A DNA stretch of 64,000 nucleotides from Thiothrix litoralis (GCF_017901135.1 NZ_CP072801.1:3097501-3161500); one strand, 5' to 3'; counted from the first letter of the stretch, positions 27,561 to 36,974 are shown. Made by a program: numbers and translations. Notes: generated by a model not told the origin, from the sequence alone.

Positions 27561-28695
27561 AATCTGGTCGATACGGCAAATGCTCGCTGGCGGAACGCAT
27601 GTAATCCGCCACCGAACCTTTCTCATAGGTCGCATGGCGCTCGATCGCTTGCCGGAAGTGTGCCTCCCGCAACCAATGTGCTGAGCGGGTCAGGGTCGGG
27701 ATAAAGCCACGCGGAATCTTGTGTTCCCCCTGCGCCCCCGGCTCAAAGATTTGCAGACCGTGCTGGATACAATACTCAATCCCCTGATAATAACACGCCT
27801 CGAAATGCAGGCTGTCCACGTCTTGCGTGCACCCCCAATGCCGCCCGTAGAGTTTGGTAGCACTGCGGAACATCAGTGACCCCGCGATGCATTCCCCCTC
27901 ACGGTTATCCGCCAGAATCAACAGCACCTGATCGCCCAGCGCCTGCGCCATCTCACGGAAAAATCCCAGATTCAGGGTCGGAATGCCCCACTTGCTTTCA
28001 AAGGTATGCTGGTAGAAAAACGCAAAATGCTCCCAATCCGCCACCGTCGCGGTATTGCCGTCCAATTGCCGTAAGGTCACGCCCGCATCTGCCACCTTGC
28101 GGCGTTCTTGCCGGATGTTTTTACGCTTTTTGGACATCAGTGCCGCCAGAAAGTCTTCAAAGGTGCTGTACCCAGCATTACGCCAATGGAACTGGCAATC
28201 GTGACGGATCGTTAAACCCTGCTGCGCCATCCACTCAAGCTGCTCAGCGGGTGGGAACAAGCAATGGAAACTGCTGGCTTGCAACGCTTCCGCTACTTGC
28301 ATCACTGCCGACAGCAACAAGGGGTACAACTCGGCTTCACGCCCAGCCTGTACCAAAAAGCGCTGCCCACTGGCGGGCGTATACGGGATGGTCGACACCA
28401 GTTTGGGAAAGTAACGCATTCCATGCTGGTCATAGGCTTGCGCCCACGCATGGTCGAACACGAATTCGCCGTAAGTATTGTCCTTTTCATACAAGGGCAG
28501 CGCGGCAATCAGTTGCTCATCCTCGTAAATCGCCACGTGGCGTGGTAGCCAACTGAACTCCTCAATGCTAAGGCAGCCGTGGTGTTCGAGGGCGGCGAGG
28601 AATTCGTGACGCAAAAAGGGATTATTGTCCTGCACCAGTGCATTCCACTGCGCAGCGGGGATGGTATCGAGTCGGTCGAGGATTTGAATTTGCAT
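27550..28695 (-). CDS. COG3146 FemAB/GNAT-like acyltransferase
   Basis: The 381-residue protein matches the COG3146 (PF04339) group of GNAT-fold proteins related to FemAB: NPFLRHEFLAALE near the start, PLYEKDNTYGEFVFDHAWA, FHWRNAGYSTFEDFLAALMSKKRKNIRQERRK, and FEPGAQGEHKIPRGFIPT near the end. Members are predicted acetyl- or aminoacyl-transferases; the substrate is unknown. No signal or membrane segment is seen. It converges with amiC, overlapping by 11 bases. The upstream gene on the same strand is tsaC, 20 bases away, so cotranscription from topA-tsaC is possible. Confidence 0.85.
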   Translation of the reverse strand: MQIQILDRLDTIPAAQWNALVQDNNPFLRHEFLAALEHHGCLSIEEFSWLPRHVAIYEDEQLIAALPLYEKDNTYGEFVFDHAWAQAYDQHGMRYFPKLVSTIPYTPASGQRFLVQAGREAELYPLLLSAVMQVAEALQASSFHCLFPPAEQLEWMAQQGLTIRHDCQFHWRNAGYSTFEDFLAALMSKKRKNIRQERRKVADAGVTLRQLDGNTATVADWEHFAFFYQHTFESKWGIPTLNLGFFREMAQALGDQVLLILADNREGECIAGSLMFRSATKLYGRHWGCTQDVDSLHFEACYYQGIEYCIQHGLQIFEPGAQGEHKIPRGFIPTLTRSAHWLREAHFRQAIERHATYEKGSVADYMRSASEHLPYRPDFTY

Positions 28696-28715
28696 GGCAA
28701 CGGATGCTAGCGGTT

Positions 28716-29273
28716 TTAAGCCGGGCGGACAATTTCCCCAGTAAGTCCGTGCCGTATTTCGGTGGGTTGATTTTGCTCACCCAGCGGCGCATCGAGAATA
28801 TAGCCCAGTTGCGAACCAAATTGCTGCTGCACTTCCGCTGCACTCCGTGCCGGGGCCTGGTCGCTGAGATTGGCGCTGGTGGAAATCAACGGGTGTCCAA
28901 GCTGTTCGCAAAGCGCACGGCATACCGGGTGAGCGGTGATGCGTACCGCCAGCGTGTCGTGTTTGCCGCGTATTAGCGGGGAAACGTCCGGGCGAACCGG
29001 CAACAACCACGTCACGGGGCCAGGCCAAGTGGGTAGGACACGGGCTTGTAAAGCAGCATCCAAAGGCAACAAATACGCCTCCAGTTGCGACAGATCGGCA
29101 GCCACCAAGATCATCCCCTTGTCGGCAGGGCGTTGCTTGAGGGTGAGAATACGTTGCACGGCGGCAAGGTCAGCGGGGTTGCAGCCGAGGCCATAGACGG
29201 CTTCGGTGGGGTAAGCAAGCACGCCACCCGCTTGCACGGTGCGGATGGCGTTGGATAAATCAGGGGTTAACAA
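28716..29273 (-). CDS. tsaC: L-threonylcarbamoyladenylate synthase (TsaC type)
   Basis: The 185-residue product is the short TsaC/YrdC form without the Sua5 domain. It makes threonylcarbamoyl-AMP from threonine, bicarbonate and ATP for tRNA t6A. Family motifs are GGVLAYPTEAVYGLGCNP, LKQRPADKGMILVA, PGPVTWLLP and LISTSANLSDQAPA. It lies three bases downstream of topA on the same strand, as in several gammaproteobacteria where topA or dprA neighbours tsaC. Confidence 0.94.
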   Translation of the reverse strand: MLTPDLSNAIRTVQAGGVLAYPTEAVYGLGCNPADLAAVQRILTLKQRPADKGMILVAADLSQLEAYLLPLDAALQARVLPTWPGPVTWLLPVRPDVSPLIRGKHDTLAVRITAHPVCRALCEQLGHPLISTSANLSDQAPARSAAEVQQQFGSQLGYILDAPLGEQNQPTEIRHGLTGEIVRPA

Positions 29274-29276
29274 GGT

Positions 29277-31781
29277 TTAACTCGCTGACTTTTTGGGAGT
29301 TGTGGTTTTAGTTGCCGTAGCTTTCTTCGCTGCCGGTTTCTTCGCCGCTGGCTTTTTGGCTGGCGCTTTTTTAGGTGCAGCTTTAGGCTTGGCTGCTTTC
29401 GCGGCCTTGGGCTTATCGGCTGCATCAGCCGTTGCTTCGCCGTCTGTTTTGGCAGCGGCTTCCTTGGCCTTTTTCGCACCTTTTTTGGCACTCTTGGCTT
29501 CTGCTGCCACCGCAATCAGCGCTTCGCACTCTTCCAGCGTCATGCTGTCGGGTTCGCGGTCTTTGGGCAGGCGAATCTGCAATTTGACGCGCTTTACCAC
29601 TTTATTGATGTAAGGCCCCCAACGGCCTTTGAGGATCTGGATGCCATTGCCGAAATCCACCAGGATTTTTTCGGCATCCTTGATTTTCTTCTCGGCAATC
29701 AATTCCAGCGCCCGCTCCAAGGTAATGGTGTGCGGGTCATCTTCCTTTTTCAGGGAAGCGAACTGGTCGCCGAATTTGACGTAAGCCCCAAAGCGTCCAA
29801 TATTGGTGCTGATGGCCTTGCCGTCTTCGGTTTCGCCGAGTTGGCGCGGCAGCTTGAACAGTTCCAGCGCCTCTTCCAGCGTCACGGTATCCAGCTTCAT
29901 GCCGGGGCGCAAACCAGCGAATACTGGCTTTTCCTCGTCATCCTTAGTGCCGATTTGCACCATGGGGCCAAAGCGCCCTAAGCGCACCGATACTGGCTTG
30001 CCACTGGCCGGATCAATGCCAATCTCGCGGGACTGGAGCACGTCGCTGCGGTTGACGCTTTCCATCTTGTCGTCGACCAGCTTGTGGAACGGCTGCCAGA
30101 AGGCATCCATGACCGGCACCCATTCTTTTTCGCCGCGTGAAATTTCATCCAGCTCGTTTTCGAGATTCGCGGTGAAATCATAATCGACGTATTGGGTGAA
30201 ATGCTCCGTCAAAAAGCGGGTCACGATGCGCCCAATATCGGTCGGGGTAAAACGGCGGCTTTCCAGTTCGACGTATTCACGCGCCAACAAGGTAGAAATA
30301 ATGCTGGCGTAAGTCGACGGGCGACCAATGCCAAATTCTTCCAGCGTCTTGACCAGCGAGGCTTCCGAATAGCGCGGTGGCGGCTCGGTGAAATGCTGAT
30401 CGGCAGCAATGTCTTGCAAGGTCACGCTATCGCCTTCTACCAGCAATGGCAGCGTGCTTTCTTTTTCACTGGCGCGGTCATCCTGACCTTCTTCGTACAC
30501 CAACAAAAAGCCGGGGTCACGAATGGTAGAACCAGAGGCACGGAAGAAACTGCCCGCCTCCGCCGTCAAATCAGCCGACACCGTGTCCAGCGTTGCGAAG
30601 ATCATCTGGCAAGCCACGGTACGTTTCCAGATCAGCTCATACAACTTGAACTGCTCTTCGTTGAGGTGGCTTTTAACCTGCTCAGGGGTGCGGAAAGCCG
30701 ACGTCGGGCGCACCGCTTCATGCGCTTCCTGTGCATTTTTGGATTTGGTTTTGTAGAAATTCGGGGTTTCCGGCAATTTATCTTGCCCGTAACGCTGCTC
30801 GATCAGGCCGCGCAATTCACCGATGGCTTCGTTTGCCAGCGTCACCGAGTCGGTACGCATGTAGGTAATCAAACCGATTGGACCACTGCCGAGGTCAATG
30901 CCTTCGTACAATTGCTGGGCAACCCGCATCGCGCGTTGGGTGGAAAAACGTAGCTTGCGCACCGCTTCCTGCTGCAAGGTCGAGGTAGTAAACGGCGGCG
31001 CGGGGTAACGCTTACGCTGTTTCTTGTCGACTTTGCTGACCAGCAACTTGCCATTGGCCGCTTTCAGCAAGCGTTCGCGGACTTCACTGGCTCGCGCTTC
31101 ATTATTAATGTCGAACTGGTCGAGTTTGTGACTATCCAGTGTGTGCAAACGCGCGGTGAAGGCTTGTTCATCCTTGGCGTTTTGCGCGGTCATCGTCCAG
31201 TATTCCTGACGGACGAAACGCTCGATTTCGTCTTCACGCTCCACAATCAAGCGCAACGCAGGGCTTTGCACCCGCCCGGCGGACAAGCTCGGCTTGATCT
31301 TGCGCCACAGCAGCGGGGAAAGGTTGAAACCGACCAGATAATCCAGCGCACGACGGGCTTGCTGTGCATCCACCAGATCGGTGGCCAGTTCACGCGGATT
31401 TTCGATAGCTTCCTGAACCGCACGCTTGGTGATTTCGTGGAACACCACGCGCTGGACATTTTTGCCCTCGAGTGCGCCACATTCCTTGAGCAATTCGTAC
31501 AAATGCCAGGAAATGGCTTCGCCTTCCCTGTCCGGGTCAGTCGCGAGATAAAGGTTATCGGCTTTTTTCAAGGCACGCGCAATCGCATCGACATGCTTTT
31601 GATTGCGGTCGATGATTTCATAGCGCATCGCATAACCATTTTCGGTGTCTACTGCGCCTTCCTTAGGAATCAGGTCGCGTACATGGCCGTAGGAGGCCAG
31701 CACTTCAAACCCATTACCCAAGTACTTCTGGATGGTTTTTCCCTTCGCCGGAGATTCGACGATTACCAAATTTTCGCTCAT
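29277..31781 (-). CDS. topA: DNA topoisomerase I
   Basis: The 834-residue type IA topoisomerase relaxes negative supercoils. It has the Toprim domain (VIVESPAKGKTI, later DPDREGEAISWHL), and the active-site Tyr is residue 307 in LITYMRTDSVTL. After about residue 590 come several TOPRIM-C repeats (RFGPMVQIG, RFGAYVKFG, RWGPYINK) with no CxxC zinc ribbons, unlike E. coli TopA. The last 50 residues are Lys/Ala/Pro-rich, a basic tail thought to bind DNA. It leads a short unit with tsaC and possibly the COG3146 gene. Confidence 0.97.
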   Translation of the reverse strand: MSENLVIVESPAKGKTIQKYLGNGFEVLASYGHVRDLIPKEGAVDTENGYAMRYEIIDRNQKHVDAIARALKKADNLYLATDPDREGEAISWHLYELLKECGALEGKNVQRVVFHEITKRAVQEAIENPRELATDLVDAQQARRALDYLVGFNLSPLLWRKIKPSLSAGRVQSPALRLIVEREDEIERFVRQEYWTMTAQNAKDEQAFTARLHTLDSHKLDQFDINNEARASEVRERLLKAANGKLLVSKVDKKQRKRYPAPPFTTSTLQQEAVRKLRFSTQRAMRVAQQLYEGIDLGSGPIGLITYMRTDSVTLANEAIGELRGLIEQRYGQDKLPETPNFYKTKSKNAQEAHEAVRPTSAFRTPEQVKSHLNEEQFKLYELIWKRTVACQMIFATLDTVSADLTAEAGSFFRASGSTIRDPGFLLVYEEGQDDRASEKESTLPLLVEGDSVTLQDIAADQHFTEPPPRYSEASLVKTLEEFGIGRPSTYASIISTLLAREYVELESRRFTPTDIGRIVTRFLTEHFTQYVDYDFTANLENELDEISRGEKEWVPVMDAFWQPFHKLVDDKMESVNRSDVLQSREIGIDPASGKPVSVRLGRFGPMVQIGTKDDEEKPVFAGLRPGMKLDTVTLEEALELFKLPRQLGETEDGKAISTNIGRFGAYVKFGDQFASLKKEDDPHTITLERALELIAEKKIKDAEKILVDFGNGIQILKGRWGPYINKVVKRVKLQIRLPKDREPDSMTLEECEALIAVAAEAKSAKKGAKKAKEAAAKTDGEATADAADKPKAAKAAKPKAAPKKAPAKKPAAKKPAAKKATATKTTTPKKSAS

Positions 31782-31947
31782 TTTTTATACTTCAAGGCGT
31801 CAATGCCCGTATTTCGATTAGTCACAAGGCCGCATTTTATGCTTGTATTCGGGTAGAAAGTAAAGTTTTGCAGGTGCAAAACACTAAATTAGCTTAACAG
31901 GTTTTGATCTATACTCCACATCCATCGCCTGAAACCTGAGGTTTTCC

Positions 31948-32643
31948 ATGCACACACACTACCTGCAACACGTACCGTTTGAAGGGCTGGGCAGTATTGC
32001 CACATGGCTGGAAACGGCAGGCCACCGCCTTAGCCACACCCGTTTTTACGAAACGGCGGCATTGCCCGACCCGGCCTCCATTGACTTACTGGTGGTCATG
32101 GGTGGCCCCATGAGTATCAACGATGAGGCAGAATTCCCCTGGCTTGCCGCTGAGAAACGCTTCATCCGTGCCGTCATTGAAGCGGGCAAACCCGTGTTGG
32201 GCATTTGTCTGGGAGCGCAATTAATTGCCGGTGCAATGGGCGCGGCGGTGTACCGCAACCCGCTGAAGGAAATCGGCTGGTGGGCGGTTCAAGCTGAAAA
32301 TACCAGCGGGGATGTATTCCCGTTTCCGCCAACCGCCACCGTGTTCCACTGGCACGGGGAAACCTTCGACCTGCCACCCGGCGCGGTGCGGTTGGCGCGT
32401 AGCGAGGCTTGCGCCAATCAGGCTTTCCAATTGGGTGAACGAGTGATCGGCTTGCAATTCCATCTGGAAACTACCCCAGCATCGGCACAGGCCATTGTTA
32501 GCCATTGTGGAGATGAACTGGTTCCAGCGACGTGGATTCAGAGCGAAACCGACATTCTCGCGGCGGATGCGGCGCAATTCAGCACCATTAACGGCCTGAT
32601 GGGGGCTATTCTGGCGTACCTGCTGCGCCCGGCGACGACCTGA
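31948..32643 (+). CDS. Class I glutamine amidotransferase-like protein
   Basis: The 231-residue protein has the triad of type 1 glutamine amidotransferases: nucleophile Cys in LGICLGAQLIAG and the His/Glu pair in GLQFHLETT. Also present is the DLLVVMGGPMSINDE motif common to stand-alone GATase proteins annotated as GMP synthase-like. Without a synthetase partner the acceptor is unknown; related proteins hydrolyse gamma-glutamyl compounds. It is divergent from topA and converges on the YafY-type regulator. ATG 31948 follows AACCTGAGG. Confidence 0.85.
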   Translation: MHTHYLQHVPFEGLGSIATWLETAGHRLSHTRFYETAALPDPASIDLLVVMGGPMSINDEAEFPWLAAEKRFIRAVIEAGKPVLGICLGAQLIAGAMGAAVYRNPLKEIGWWAVQAENTSGDVFPFPPTATVFHWHGETFDLPPGAVRLARSEACANQAFQLGERVIGLQFHLETTPASAQAIVSHCGDELVPATWIQSETDILAADAAQFSTINGLMGAILAYLLRPATT

Positions 32644-32653
32644 CGGAACTGAA

Positions 32654-33346
32654 TCAACACTCCTCACGGCCCGACTGCATCAAGGTCACAAAATCGCTCA
32701 GCCGTTGCCCCGGCAATTCCTCAAAGGTTTGCGCCAGCGTTTCCAGTTGGCGAATGCGGTCGAGGCGAAAGGTGCGGAAATCATGGCGCAATTCACACCA
32801 TGCTGTCAGCGTCCACACGTTGCCCCAGAAAAACAGCCCCAGTGGTTTGACTTCACGCTGGCTGGCTGCATCATCCGCACGCTGGTAATCCAACCGCAGC
32901 AGGCGACGGGCGGCAATGGCATGGCGGCAGGTATCCAGGGTGGTTTCGAGGTCTTCGCGTGCCCCAAAACGCATCGCGTACAGGCGGCTGGCTTCCAGAT
33001 GGTGGTGTAGTTCGGCGGGAATAACGGCGTGTACCTTGTCGAGCACGGATTGCGCACTGCTGCCGAGTTCGCTGCCGCCCCAGGCTTTCAACATCCGCGC
33101 CCCGACGACAAGTGCCTCGATTTCAGCAGCGGAGAACATCAGTGGCGGAATATCGAGCGAATAGCGCAAGTGGTAGCCGACGCCTGCTTCGCCTTCCACC
33201 GGCACACCCGACAGGCTCAAGTCCTGCATATCGCGGTAAATGGTACGCTCAGACACTTCCAGCCGGTCGGCGAGTTCCCGCGCCGTGACCAAGCGCTTGT
33301 TCCGCAGGATTTGCACAAGCTGGAACAAACGATCGGCACGGCGCAT
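32654..33346 (-). CDS. YafY-family transcriptional regulator (HTH-WYL)
   Basis: The 230-residue product has an N-terminal winged helix (RRADRLFQLVQILRNKRLVT, then ADRLEVSERTIYRDMQDLSL). A WYL domain follows (about 140-215, with LLRLDYQR and PLGLFFWGNVWTLTAWCELR). WYL regulators sense ligands, often nucleic-acid related. The gene directly upstream on the same strand is a VOC protein 20 bases away, so the two are probably cotranscribed; the regulator may control that unit. Ribosome site AAAGGAGAA precedes ATG 33346. Confidence 0.92.
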   Translation of the reverse strand: MRRADRLFQLVQILRNKRLVTARELADRLEVSERTIYRDMQDLSLSGVPVEGEAGVGYHLRYSLDIPPLMFSAAEIEALVVGARMLKAWGGSELGSSAQSVLDKVHAVIPAELHHHLEASRLYAMRFGAREDLETTLDTCRHAIAARRLLRLDYQRADDAASQREVKPLGLFFWGNVWTLTAWCELRHDFRTFRLDRIRQLETLAQTFEELPGQRLSDFVTLMQSGREEC

Positions 33347-33366
33347 GAAATTCTCCTTTAAGTCAT

Positions 33367-33765
33367 CTAGGCCATCGAATGCAGGCCAATCATATTGCCT
33401 TCAGTGTCGTTGACGAGGGCAATGAAACCGTGTTCACCGATGGGCATTTTTTCCTTGAAAATACTGCCACCGTTGGCGGCGGCGCGGGCAGCATCCACCG
33501 CGCAATCTTCACAACTGAAATACACTAATGTACCGCCACCACCGGATGGGCAACCGCCCATTTTGACCAATGCGCCCGCTGCACCATAGGTGGGATTGTC
33601 GCAATCGGACATCGGGAATGTCCACATTTCCAGATCAGACCATGTTTCCGGGTCGGAAGTGGGCAAATGTTCCAGCTTGGTTTCAAGCATGGCTTCGTAG
33701 AAGGCAACGGCGCGTGGCATATCCTGCACGTAAATTTCAAACCAGCCGACGGGGTTTGGTTTCAT
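33367..33765 (-). CDS. VOC-family (glyoxalase-like) protein
   Basis: The 132-residue protein has the paired beta-alpha-beta-beta-beta modules of the vicinal oxygen chelate fold: VGWFEIYVQDMPRAVAFYEAML at the start, and LVYFSCEDCAVDAARAAANGGSIFKEKMPIGEHGFIALVNDTEGNMIGLHS at the end of the domain. Such small proteins often act on reactive aldehydes or confer resistance, but substrate is unknown. ATG 33765 after AAAGGAG is preferred to the start eight codons earlier. It precedes the YafY regulator by 20 bases; this VOC-YafY pairing recurs in proteobacteria. Confidence 0.88.
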   Translation of the reverse strand: MKPNPVGWFEIYVQDMPRAVAFYEAMLETKLEHLPTSDPETWSDLEMWTFPMSDCDNPTYGAAGALVKMGGCPSGGGGTLVYFSCEDCAVDAARAAANGGSIFKEKMPIGEHGFIALVNDTEGNMIGLHSMA

Positions 33766-33899
33766 GATGATTCTCCTTTGGTGGGTCATTGTTGATTGGT
33801 TTTTGCAGTATAGAGGCGTCCTCCTGACAGCATTGTGTCAGTAGTGTTTACTGCCCCACCGTGGCACTTGAAATGATTGAGAATGGCCTACCAGCCTTG

Positions 33900-35123
33900 C
33901 TACACATACTTGAACGGCACATTGATCAGCTTTTCATCCACCAGCCCTAGCCTGTCGTTATTACTGACCACAATCCCATAAGGGCACTGATATTCCTCGA
34001 TGAAACTGCGAATACCTTTCAGATCGCGCAAAGTCACGGTCTGTTTATATTTGATTTCAATGGGTAAGAGGCCGAATTCCCCTTCCAGCACCAGATCAAC
34101 TTCTGCCCCAGCCGTCGTGCGATAATGGTAGTAATCAAAAATAATACCCCGTGCATTCAGCCCCCGGATCAGGTTTTCGATCACCATCGTCTCCCACGAG
34201 TGCCCCATTTGCGGATGTGCCAACAAGTGATCTTGGGTATAAAGATGCAGGAAATGATGCAGCAAACCTGAATCCCGCAAATACCCTTTCGGATGCTTGA
34301 CAATGCGCTTGGCTGCATTCTTTTCATACGGCGGAATATGCCGCCAAATGAACGTGCCATGCGCAATCCTGAAGTATTCGCGCACAGTAGGTGGCGAGAC
34401 ACCCAAAGCCCGCGCCACATCGGAATAGTTGATAATCGTCCCCGATAAGTGCGCCAGCATTTGCAGGAAGAGCTGATATTTTTCGCGTTGCAGGCTGGGG
34501 AACAACCGCATGATGTCACGTTCCAGATAGGTTTTGACGTAGTTCTGCATCCACAACTTGTGGAAACGATCATTATTTTTCAGCCAAGGCTCCGGGTAGC
34601 CCCCGCGTAGCCAGTAATCATGGTGTTGCTGCAAATCGGTGGCGCTGGGTGTCAGGCTAGCAAAATCCGTCAGCAAACGCCGCGACTGGATCAGTTCATA
34701 CAGGCCGGACTGCGCTTGGGAAAACGCCTCGGTCATCATGAAGGGGGCGACCTCCACCATCGCAATACGTCCAGCAAGGCTTTCCGAAATGGAACGTATG
34801 AGTTCCGGTGAACTAGAGCCGGTAATGAGAAAGCGCCCATTGGTGTGACGATCTGCATCAATCGCCACCCGCAAAGCGGGAAACAATGTAGGCAATAACT
34901 GCGCTTCATCCAAAGCGACCTGTGCGGGGTTCAGACGAAAAAACAGATCAGGGTCACGCGCTACTACGTCGTAGTCAGTGGCCGTTTCTAGGTCGTACAT
35001 CTGCCACGGCTGCGGTAACTCGTGTAAAGCCGTTGTTTTGCCTGATTGCCGAACACCTGTCAGTGCAACACACGGAAACAGGCTCAGCAATTCATTAACG
35101 AAAGGGGTAAAATGTCTCTTCAT
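33900..35123 (-). CDS. AAA_14/DUF4143 ATPase
   Basis: The 407-residue protein has an N-terminal AAA_14 ATPase domain with Walker A GVRQSGKTTAL and the Walker B-like QVALDEAQLLPTLF plus FLITGSSSPEL sensor. A winged-helix-like segment follows (SDVARALGVSPPTVREYFRI), then a C-terminal DUF4143 region with a nuclease-like GAEVDLVLEG..LPIEIKYK motif. The family is common in accessory DNA and its role is unsettled; toxin-like or defence functions have been proposed without proof. The start ATG 35123 lies inside one arm of a 12-bp inverted repeat, so its translation could be controlled by RNA folding. Confidence 0.88.
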   Translation of the reverse strand: MKRHFTPFVNELLSLFPCVALTGVRQSGKTTALHELPQPWQMYDLETATDYDVVARDPDLFFRLNPAQVALDEAQLLPTLFPALRVAIDADRHTNGRFLITGSSSPELIRSISESLAGRIAMVEVAPFMMTEAFSQAQSGLYELIQSRRLLTDFASLTPSATDLQQHHDYWLRGGYPEPWLKNNDRFHKLWMQNYVKTYLERDIMRLFPSLQREKYQLFLQMLAHLSGTIINYSDVARALGVSPPTVREYFRIAHGTFIWRHIPPYEKNAAKRIVKHPKGYLRDSGLLHHFLHLYTQDHLLAHPQMGHSWETMVIENLIRGLNARGIIFDYYHYRTTAGAEVDLVLEGEFGLLPIEIKYKQTVTLRDLKGIRSFIEEYQCPYGIVVSNNDRLGLVDEKLINVPFKYV

Positions 35124-35163
35124 ACCTTGCAATTTAAAATGTTAACTTTTATTTTGCAAGGTA
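35121..35163. repeat. 12-bp inverted repeat over the DUF4143 ATPase start
   Basis: CATACCTTGCAA (35121-35132) and TTGCAAGGTATG (35152-35163) are perfect inverted copies separated by 19 AT-rich bases. The first arm contains the ATPase start codon and the AAGG just before it. It could be an operator or an mRNA hairpin that hides the start. Confidence 0.6.
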
Positions 35164-35173
35164 TGGAAGGGAT

Positions 35174-36415
35174 TTATTTTGCTTTCAACGGTTGAAAATG
35201 GTGCGTCCCATCCCGCCGCAACTGCTCAATCAGCCCAAATTCCCAATCCAGATAAGCTTGCATCGCCAGCGGTGGCGCATCTGTCCCCTCATACGGGCGC
35301 TGATAACGCCGCATAGGTGGGGAATCTTTCGGCTTTTCATAACCTGTTTCTGAAAAATCGCGGGCGGTCAGGCCGTCAATCACGTACACATCCCACGCCA
35401 TTTGTGCCAGCCACGAGGCGGACATATTGGCGCGAGTGCCATCATCATCAACCAGCAACAAGCGTGCGCCGCGCACCGGGGCGTACATTTCGGTTTCCTG
35501 CACCAACTGACCGCCGGGGATCGGGTAACAGCCCGGCAAGTGGCCGGTGGCGTATTCAGCGACATTGCGCACGTCGAAACAATAGGTGGTGCGGCTGTCC
35601 TGTTGCATCCACGTTGCCCAATCCTGCTTGCTGGCACGTTTAACCCCGGCACGATCAGCGACTGCCCGCGCCCGTTGCCGGGCAACGCCTGCCGACGGGG
35701 CGGAGGTTGCTGAGAAACGCCGCGTTTGCCCAAAGTCCAATTGCTGCTGCGCCAACAACCAGCCGATCGTGCCATTGCGCAAGGCGGCAATCGGATTCGG
35801 GAAACCCGCATTAATCAACGATTGCGTACCGATCAAGCTACGGGTACGGCCTGCACAATTGACGATGATTTGCGTGGTCGGCTTGCGCACCAAATCCGCG
35901 ACACGCAACACCACTTCCGCGCCGGGAACGCTGATGCCGGTGGGGATGCTCATGGTCTGGTATTCGTCGAAACGCCGCACATCCACGATCACCATATCGG
36001 CTTTGGCATCGAGCATGGCTTTGACTTCCTGCGCGGAAAACGACGGGGTGTGGCAGGCCGCTTCCATCAATTCGCCAAAGGCTTTGCTGGGCACGTTCAC
36101 GTCGATGAAAACTTCGCCACCCGCCGCTTTCCAGCCGTCAAGGCCACCGGCAAACACCGCCACATCGCTGTAACCCAGCGCCAGCAGACGTTCAGCCGCT
36201 TGTTCCGCCAAGCCTTCGCCATTATCGAAGGTCACGATCGGCACATCGCGGCGCGGCAATTTGGTAGCAGCATCCAGTTCCAGACGCACCAGCGGGAAAT
36301 TGGCGGCAAACAGTGGATGCCCTTCGGCATGAGGCGCTTCTTCGCGCACATCGAGAAAAGCGATTTCCTCACGGTTCAGCAGTTTTGCACGCACCTCGGC
36401 ATAATCACGCAACAT
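35174..36415 (-). CDS. Three-domain rhodanese-family protein
   Basis: The 413-residue protein has three rhodanese modules. The first (about 5-105) has LDVREEAPHAEGH but TFDNGEG where the active Cys should be. The second (about 125-240) has Cys187 in IIVNCAGRTRS and is probably active. The third (about 290-400) again has Asp in place of Cys (LLVDDDGTRA). Rhodaneses move sulfane sulfur. The gene starts inside the end of the cysteine dioxygenase gene (11-base overlap, ATG 36415), so the two are coupled, suggesting handling of sulfur from cysteine. The longer frame to 36673 runs through the dioxygenase gene and is rejected. Cytoplasmic. Confidence 0.87.
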   Translation of the reverse strand: MLRDYAEVRAKLLNREEIAFLDVREEAPHAEGHPLFAANFPLVRLELDAATKLPRRDVPIVTFDNGEGLAEQAAERLLALGYSDVAVFAGGLDGWKAAGGEVFIDVNVPSKAFGELMEAACHTPSFSAQEVKAMLDAKADMVIVDVRRFDEYQTMSIPTGISVPGAEVVLRVADLVRKPTTQIIVNCAGRTRSLIGTQSLINAGFPNPIAALRNGTIGWLLAQQQLDFGQTRRFSATSAPSAGVARQRARAVADRAGVKRASKQDWATWMQQDSRTTYCFDVRNVAEYATGHLPGCYPIPGGQLVQETEMYAPVRGARLLLVDDDGTRANMSASWLAQMAWDVYVIDGLTARDFSETGYEKPKDSPPMRRYQRPYEGTDAPPLAMQAYLDWEFGLIEQLRRDGTHHFQPLKAK

Positions 36416-36974
36416 TGGAATACCCCGAAATAAAATCCTTGGCAGCACCGCCTTCGGGTGGGAAAACGTGGCGTTTAACCTTGCCGATATTCGCACCGTA
36501 AGCGTGGATGCTGATGGATACTTGATCAGACAACGCATTCCTGACCTTGTGCACATCACCCAAGGTCGGGGAAACAAATTCAACCGCACCGGGGGCAAGC
36601 GTGAGTTCTGCGCCAGAGGGAGTCGGCGTGCCGTCAGCGGCAATGGCGTAGCTTTGGCACATTTCCGCACCACGTAACATGCCGATCACGCCCCAAACCG
36701 TGTGGTTGTGGATCGGCGTTTGCTGCCCCGCCCCCCACACGAAACTGACGACTGAAAAGCGGTCTTCCGGGTCGGCGTACAGCAGGTATTGTTGGTAATA
36801 CTGCGGGTGTGGCTGCGCATACGCCGGGTCAAGCCAGTTATCTTGTGCAACCAGCGTGTGCATGGACTCGCCAATGTTGGGCAAAAAGCTGCTTTCCTCT
36901 TCAGGGTTTGCCAGCAGCGCGGTTACTTCGTCCACGAATTGCTTCAATGGCGCAGGTAGGTAATTGTTCTGCAT
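36405..36974 (-). CDS. Cysteine dioxygenase
   Basis: The 189-residue cupin-fold protein has the iron-binding histidines His89 and His91 in PIHNHTVWGVIGML, and a third candidate His in LGDVHKVRN. The conserved YA..ADPEDRFSVVSFVWG context marks the bacterial cysteine dioxygenase family, which oxidises cysteine to cysteine sulfinate. Bacterial enzymes of this group include 3-mercaptopropionate dioxygenases, so substrate is not certain. ATG 36974 follows AAAGGAGAATCAC. It overlaps the rhodanese gene and is divergent from a methionine gamma-lyase, with 60 bases between starts that must hold both promoters. Confidence 0.88.
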   Translation of the reverse strand: MQNNYLPAPLKQFVDEVTALLANPEEESSFLPNIGESMHTLVAQDNWLDPAYAQPHPQYYQQYLLYADPEDRFSVVSFVWGAGQQTPIHNHTVWGVIGMLRGAEMCQSYAIAADGTPTPSGAELTLAPGAVEFVSPTLGDVHKVRNALSDQVSISIHAYGANIGKVKRHVFPPEGGAAKDFISGYSNVA

